Below the pieces are notes generated by a model, which was not told the DNA's origin, searched no databases, and saw only the letters and a program-made list of their open reading frames with translations. This document shows, piece after piece, positions 6,284-9,402 of a stretch of 9,402 bases of DNA; the first letter of the stretch is position 1, and every line of letters starts with the position of its first letter. Source of the DNA: Deltaproteobacteria bacterium (lineage in GTDB: Bacteria; Desulfobacterota; Syntrophorhabdia; Syntrophorhabdales; Syntrophorhabdaceae); contig DNYO01000318.1 of the NCBI GenBank assembly GCA_003506795.1, forward strand, positions 1 through 9,402, read 5' to 3'. The position numbers and the translations under genes are program-made.

Positions 6284-7378
6284 CTACCTCGCCCGACCCT
6301 TATCAGCTATTGTACCTCTTTTCCTATCCATTTTGAAAGAGTGGCCCGGTCCTTTCCCTACTTGTCTCCCTATGGCGCTGATTCTCGCAAGGACACAGCC
6401 GGCGCACTGGTCCGCGGTTTCGTCCACGCAGGGTTTGCCGGGATAGAGCAGGTAGTCTTTCCTGTGCCGGGCGGGTGTGTCGTTGGGCATGAAGACGTTG
6501 GCCCCGCGCTGTAGGGCCAGGTTTCTGCCCACGCCCGGAAAGACCGCATCGAACGCCGTCGTGGCCGGAATATGCGCGTCGGGGTTTACGATGCGAAGTG
6601 CGGCCAGGGCCTTGAAGAACATCTCTTCATCCCCCTGGTACGCGTTGTTTTCGTTTCCGAGCGGTGTGTCCGGATGGGGAATATAGGGTCCGATCCCGAT
6701 CATGTCAAGGTCAAGCTGCCTGCACAGGAGGATGTTGTCAGCCAGTATTTCAAGGGTTTCCCCGGGAAGACCGATCATGAATCCGCTTCCTGTTTGTACC
6801 TTGAGTTCCTTGAGCATGTGGAGGCACTCGATGCGTTCGTCGAAGGAACAATCGGGGTGCAGTTTGGCGAAAAGCTTCCGGTCGCTTGTTTCGAAACGGA
6901 TAAGGTAGCGGTCCATTCCGCAATCTTTCCAGAAGCGATATGTTTCATAGCGGCGGTTCCCGATGGACAAAGTCACGGCAAGGGAGGTCTCGGCCTTGAT
7001 CCGCCGTACCAGGTCTCCGATCTCATTGTCCGTGAGACCCGGCGTTTCCCCTGATTGCAGCACCACCGTCGTCTGTCCCAGGGGTACCATCGACTTTGCC
7101 GTTGCGAGGATCTCATCTATGGTCATCACGTAGCGGTTAACGCGATGATTGGAGGCCCTTATGCCGCAGTAGAGACAATCATTGGCACATATATTGGAGA
7201 ACTCAATGATCCCGCGAATATATACTTCGTCGCCCATATGGGCCTGCCGTACCCTGTCGGCCCTGGCGTAAAGATTCTTCAGGCTTTCCCCTTCGCTCGT
7301 CAGCAGCCGCAGGAGCATATCTTTCAGCGGGTCATCGGGTCGTGCCTTGAGGGTATTTTTCTTTCCCGTTTCTTGCAT
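6284..7378 (-). CDS. hydE: [FeFe]-hydrogenase maturase HydE (radical SAM)
   Basis: A 364-residue radical-SAM protein of the HydE family, which acts with HydG and HydF to build the diiron subcluster of the [FeFe]-hydrogenase H-cluster. The SAM cluster motif is Cys64-x3-Cys68-x2-Cys71 (in CANDCLYCG). Other HydE signatures are VVLQSGE, RYLIRFET, GSGFMIGLPGET, MIGIGPYIPHPDTPLGNE, IPATTAF, GANVFMPNDTP and YPGKPC. A second site, Cys317-x7-Cys325-x2-Cys328, has the same spacing as the accessory [2Fe-2S] site of Thermotoga HydE. The start at 7378 matches where family members begin. The frame is open to 7486, but those 36 extra residues are unlike the family and would overlap the neighbouring promoter. 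No good ribosome site precedes 7378, so the start is less sure than the identity. No hydF, hydG or hydrogenase gene is in view. Confidence 0.88.
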   Translation of the reverse strand: MQETGKKNTLKARPDDPLKDMLLRLLTSEGESLKNLYARADRVRQAHMGDEVYIRGIIEFSNICANDCLYCGIRASNHRVNRYVMTIDEILATAKSMVPLGQTTVVLQSGETPGLTDNEIGDLVRRIKAETSLAVTLSIGNRRYETYRFWKDCGMDRYLIRFETSDRKLFAKLHPDCSFDERIECLHMLKELKVQTGSGFMIGLPGETLEILADNILLCRQLDLDMIGIGPYIPHPDTPLGNENNAYQGDEEMFFKALAALRIVNPDAHIPATTAFDAVFPGVGRNLALQRGANVFMPNDTPARHRKDYLLYPGKPCVDETADQCAGCVLARISAIGRQVGKGPGHSFKMDRKRGTIADKGRAR

Positions 7379-7397
7379 GGAGATAATATAATACATG

Positions 7398-7421
7398 AAT
7401 CCATACGATATAGATAGGATT
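7398..7421. promoter_or_regulatory. Possible operator upstream of hydE
   Basis: A 24-bp inverted repeat, AATCC-N14-GGATT, lies 20 bp upstream of the preferred hydE start. A -10-like TAAAAT (7431-7426 on the - strand) sits just upstream of it, without a convincing -35. An operator or activator site for the divergent Rrf2 protein is possible, but the short arms make this tentative. Confidence 0.3.
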
Positions 7422-7477
7422 AACAATTTTATGAAGAGAATGCCTGAACCGCCCGGAACTTGCTGCAAAAAAACATG

Positions 7478-7506
7478 TTGACACATCTCTACGCGCTATC
7501 TATACT
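7478..7506 (+). promoter_or_regulatory. Promoter of the rrf2/iscR-like gene
   Basis: TTGACA (7478-7483), a 17-nt spacer, then TATACT (7501-7506): a near-consensus sigma-70 promoter. Transcription would start near 7513, about 20 nt before the ATG at 7534. Confidence 0.8.
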
Positions 7507-7531
7507 ATTCCCATAAAGTTAGTAGGGGATA
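7506..7531. promoter_or_regulatory. Rrf2/IscR-like operator
   Basis: A 26-bp imperfect dyad with arms TATTCCC (7506-7512) and GGGGATA (7525-7531), symmetric at six of seven positions (TATnCCC / GGGnATA), around 12 bp of centre. Total length and the outer TAT/ATA plus C/G blocks resemble type-1 IscR boxes. It begins at the last base of the -10 box and ends 2 bp before the start codon, so binding would block transcription: probable autorepression (inference). Confidence 0.55.
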
Positions 7532-7533
7532 AA

Positions 7534-7980
7534 ATGAAGATATCCACGAAAGGAAGATACGGATTACGGGCGATGATCGATCTCGCCAGCAATGGTGCGA
7601 GCGGCACCCCCGTGTTTCTTTCCGAGATCGCCAGGCGGCAGGAGGTTTCCGAGAAATATCTGGAGCACATCTTTTCGGCGCTGCACAAGGGCGGTATCGT
7701 TAAGGCCCAGCGGGGCAGAAAAGGCGGATATCTTCTGAGCCGGGCACCCGATCAGATAACCCTCAGCGATATTATCACCGTACTTGAGGGGCCCTGCAAT
7801 CTCGTAGATTGTGTCAATGATACGTCGGCTTGCTCCAGGTCGGACGGGTGTCTCACGCGCGACATCTGGGAGATGCTGGGCAGCAAGATACAAAAGATCC
7901 TGAACGGCTACACGCTTGCATCACTCGCTGAGATGCAGCGTGCGAAGAATCATCAAGACTCTATGATGTACTACATTTAG
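7534..7980 (+). CDS. Rrf2/IscR-family transcriptional regulator
   Basis: A 148-residue winged-helix regulator. MKISTKGRYGLRAMIDLA at the N-terminus and VSEKYLEHIFSALHKGGIV followed by QRGRKGGYLLSR (59-70) are the standard Rrf2 DNA-binding signatures. A cysteine region follows: Cys88, Cys93, Cys100, Cys106. In IscR three cysteines and a histidine three residues after the last one bind a [2Fe-2S] cluster. Here Cys93-x6-Cys100-x5-Cys106 is close to that pattern, but the histidine position is Arg109 (Thr108, Arg109 follow), so the fourth ligand must differ. It probably senses Fe-S or sulfur status and controls the divergent hydE-nifU-nifS-cysE operon and itself. CymR-like control of cysteine genes is the main alternative. 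The start is unambiguous; the ribosome site is weak (AGGGGAT). Confidence 0.9.
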   Translation: MKISTKGRYGLRAMIDLASNGASGTPVFLSEIARRQEVSEKYLEHIFSALHKGGIVKAQRGRKGGYLLSRAPDQITLSDIITVLEGPCNLVDCVNDTSACSRSDGCLTRDIWEMLGSKIQKILNGYTLASLAEMQRAKNHQDSMMYYI

Positions 7981-8141
7981 GGCCCCGGGCGGGTTCTCTC
8001 ACCTGGCAGTTTCGTAATTGCACGATTAAGACACCTTAAGCCTGGTAACGGACAGCAATGGAACAGAAATATCGATCCCGATATGGAGATGATAGAAGAC
8101 CTTGGACTTACCACGGATTTTGATGTAATTTAATAGCAACA
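7981..8141 (+). other. Gap between rrf2 and thiE
   Basis: 161 bp with no recognised gene, no terminator hairpin and no TPP riboswitch: the conserved CTGAGA and ACCTGATCTGG blocks are absent. A weak promoter-like pair, TTGGAC (8102-8107) and TGTAAT (8124-8129, 16-nt spacer), lies just before thiE. The rrf2 reading frame stays open for 50 more codons after its TAG, ending at TAA 8131-8133. Confidence 0.5.
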
Positions 8142-8735
8142 ATGAAGCGAAGAACACCTTTCACCAATGACCTCTATGTCGTGTCCTCCTCTGTGGCGGA
8201 ACTGAAGCAGGCGGTCGATGACGGCGCCGCCATCGTCCAGCTCCGGGACAAGACGAGCGATGAGCGCACCATCCTGGAAAAAGCCCGGGAGCTTGTCAGT
8301 TACGGGCAGGTGAAACCTTTCATCTTCATCCTCAACGATGACCCCTCTCTGGCCGTAAAGGCAGGAGCGGACGGTGTTCATGTCGGCCAGGATATGTCGA
8401 CGCGGCAGGCGCGCGCCATAGTGGGCGAAGAGATGATCGTAGGCAAGACCACCCACAATCTCGAACAGGGCAGGCAGGCGATAGAGGATGGCGCCGACTA
8501 CATATCCACCGGACCCGTCTATGCGACGCCCACAAAACCCGGCAGGCAGCCGGTAGGACTAGCATACGTCAGAGAAGCGGCCGGGCATCTTGACATACCT
8601 GCCGTTGCCATAGGAGGCATCGATCTTTCCAATATCGATGATGTGCTTGCCGCCGGGGCAAAGACGATCGGGGTCGTGAGGGCCTGTTCGGACGCGGTGG
8701 AATTATTGAAGAGAATAAAGAAGGCAGTGAAATGA
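8142..8735 (+). CDS. thiE: Thiamine-phosphate synthase ThiE
   Basis: A 197-residue TIM-barrel enzyme that joins HMP-pyrophosphate to thiazole phosphate, giving thiamine phosphate in the cytoplasm. Motifs in order are LYVVSS (12-17), AIVQLRDKT (30-38), the phosphate/Mg region IFILNDDPSLAVKAGADGVHVGQD, GKTTHN, YISTGPVYATPTKP, VAIGGI and GVVRA. The length is slightly short of the usual ~205-215 but covers the whole barrel. ATG 8142 is the only start after an in-frame TGA at 8121, yet no Shine-Dalgarno sequence precedes it, so translation may be weak or leaderless. The gene overlaps thiS by 4 bp. In its nucleotide-binding region the usual GxS is GKT here, a small variation. Confidence 0.92.
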   Translation: MKRRTPFTNDLYVVSSSVAELKQAVDDGAAIVQLRDKTSDERTILEKARELVSYGQVKPFIFILNDDPSLAVKAGADGVHVGQDMSTRQARAIVGEEMIVGKTTHNLEQGRQAIEDGADYISTGPVYATPTKPGRQPVGLAYVREAAGHLDIPAVAIGGIDLSNIDDVLAAGAKTIGVVRACSDAVELLKRIKKAVK

Positions 8736-8932
8736 AGATAACAGTCAACGGCAAAGCGACGGAGATCGATGAAGGCATGGATCTTCACAGGTTTGTCCAT
8801 TCCGGCAAGGCGAACCCCGAGAAGGTGATCCTTGTCCTCAATGATGGTGTCGTGAAGAGCGATCAATGGTCTCTGACCGTCCTTTCTGAGGGTGACCGGG
8901 TTGAATTGGTGTCCTTTGTGGGAGGAGGGTGA
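8732..8932 (+). CDS. thiS: Thiazole sulfur carrier ThiS
   Basis: A 66-residue ubiquitin-like protein ending in Gly-Gly-Gly (SFVGGG). The C-terminal glycine is adenylated by ThiF and then thiocarboxylated, and donates sulfur to ThiG for thiazole formation. MKITVNGKATEID at the N-terminus and DRVELVSFVGGG at the C-terminus are typical. ATG overlaps the thiE stop (ATGA), and thiG begins 2 bp after its stop, so the three genes are translated as one unit. The sulfur would ultimately come from cysteine through a desulfurase such as the NifS encoded nearby (inference). Confidence 0.94.
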   Translation: MKITVNGKATEIDEGMDLHRFVHSGKANPEKVILVLNDGVVKSDQWSLTVLSEGDRVELVSFVGGG

Positions 8933-8934
8933 TC

Positions 8935-9402
8935 ATGGACGATAAACTGATAGTAGGCACCAGGGAATTCACGAGTCGGTTCTTCCTGGGCACGGGAAAA
9001 TTCGGGAACAAGGAGGCCATGCGTCAGGCTATTGTCAGCTCGGGTTCGCAGCTCGTGACGGTGGCGCTACGCAGGATCGATCTCGACGAGACGGAGGAAA
9101 ACATTCTTTCCTTTATCCCGGAGGGCACAACCATCATGGTCAACACGTCGGGGGCGCGTAATGCGGCGGAGGCCGTCCGCATAGCACATATTGCCAGGGA
9201 CGCCGGTTACGGGGACTGGATAAAGATAGAGGTGATCAACGACAGCCGCTATCTCCTTCCCGATAATCAGGAAACGATAAAAGCAACAAGAATACTCGCG
9301 TCGGAAGGCTTCACGGTGCTCCCCTACATGAATCCGGACCTGTACGCGGCGAAGGCCCTTGTCGATGCGGGCGCCGCAGCGGTGATGCCGCTGGGGTCCC
9401 TT
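8935..9402 (+). CDS. thiG: Thiazole synthase ThiG (5' part only)
   Basis: The first 156 residues, cut by the right edge (full length is about 255-260). ThiG condenses deoxyxylulose-5-phosphate, dehydroglycine and ThiS-thiocarboxylate sulfur into thiazole phosphate. Seen: SRFFLGTGKFGN (14-25), NTSGARNAAEAVRIA (70-84), and DWIKIEVI with the Schiff-base Lys97. These are followed by LLPDNQETIKA, GFTVLPYMNPD and VMPLGSL, all characteristic of the TIM-barrel core. GGAGGAGGG inside the end of thiS is the ribosome site for the ATG at 8935. Genes for dehydroglycine formation (thiH) and ThiS activation (thiF) would be expected downstream, outside the window. Confidence 0.95.
   Translation, partial: MDDKLIVGTREFTSRFFLGTGKFGNKEAMRQAIVSSGSQLVTVALRRIDLDETEENILSFIPEGTTIMVNTSGARNAAEAVRIAHIARDAGYGDWIKIEVINDSRYLLPDNQETIKATRILASEGFTVLPYMNPDLYAAKALVDAGAAAVMPLGSL

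Noticed and set aside
5572..6336. 254-codon + strand open frame opposite nifU
   Set aside because: It is antisense to a gene with complete cysteine motifs in three domains; its own translation has no recognisable motif and is a high-G+C shadow.
7379..7486. 36-codon upstream extension of the hydE frame
   Set aside because: The residues are unlike HydE N-termini, and the extension would cover the divergent promoter region. The start at 7378 gives a family-like N-terminus, though without a clear ribosome site.

Overview
This window looks like chromosome of a strictly anaerobic bacterium, most plausibly a Desulfobacterota-type (former deltaproteobacterial) sulfate reducer, metal reducer or syntroph. 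The reasons are the mercury-methylation pair hgcA-hgcB, a HydE-type [FeFe]-hydrogenase maturase, a three-domain NifU with NifS, an Rrf2/IscR-type regulator, and moderately high G+C with strong Shine-Dalgarno sites. This placement is inference; no rRNA gene or other taxonomic marker is present.

Layout. (1) Bases 1-998, + strand: the C-terminal third of a heavy-metal RND efflux transporter (CusA type), cut by the left edge. (2) Bases 1082-3071, - strand: a three-gene operon read marR-type regulator -> hgcA -> hgcB. It has a near-consensus promoter at 3117-3145 overlapped by a 16-bp-period array of TGTA/TACA half-sites. The regulator's stop codon lies inside the start of hgcA (11-bp overlap), and hgcB follows 15 bp after hgcA. 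(3) Bases 3193-3226: a strong rho-independent terminator closing the next operon and separating it from the hgc promoter. (4) Bases 3257-7378, - strand: hydE -> nifU -> nifS -> cysE. nifU/nifS overlap by 4 bp and nifS/cysE are 12 bp apart. (5) Bases 7478-7980, + strand: a divergent rrf2/iscR-like gene with a consensus promoter and a 26-bp dyad between the -10 box and the start codon. (6) Bases 8142-9402, + strand: thiamine thiazole/coupling genes thiE-thiS-thiG, with thiG cut by the right edge.

How the genes fit together. HgcA (membrane corrinoid protein) and HgcB (dicluster ferredoxin) together make methylmercury from Hg(II). The MarR-type protein is very likely their dedicated regulator, since it shares their transcript and is translationally coupled to hgcA. 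The second block is a sulfur and Fe-S module: CysE makes O-acetylserine for cysteine synthesis, NifS takes sulfur from cysteine, NifU assembles clusters, and HydE is itself an Fe-S radical-SAM enzyme for the hydrogenase H-cluster. The adjacent Rrf2 protein has cysteines suited to sensing cluster supply. ThiS is a sulfur carrier that usually draws on a cysteine desulfurase, so the thi genes are a plausible metabolic neighbour.

The most interesting part is the self-contained marR-hgcA-hgcB transcription unit with its repeated operator.
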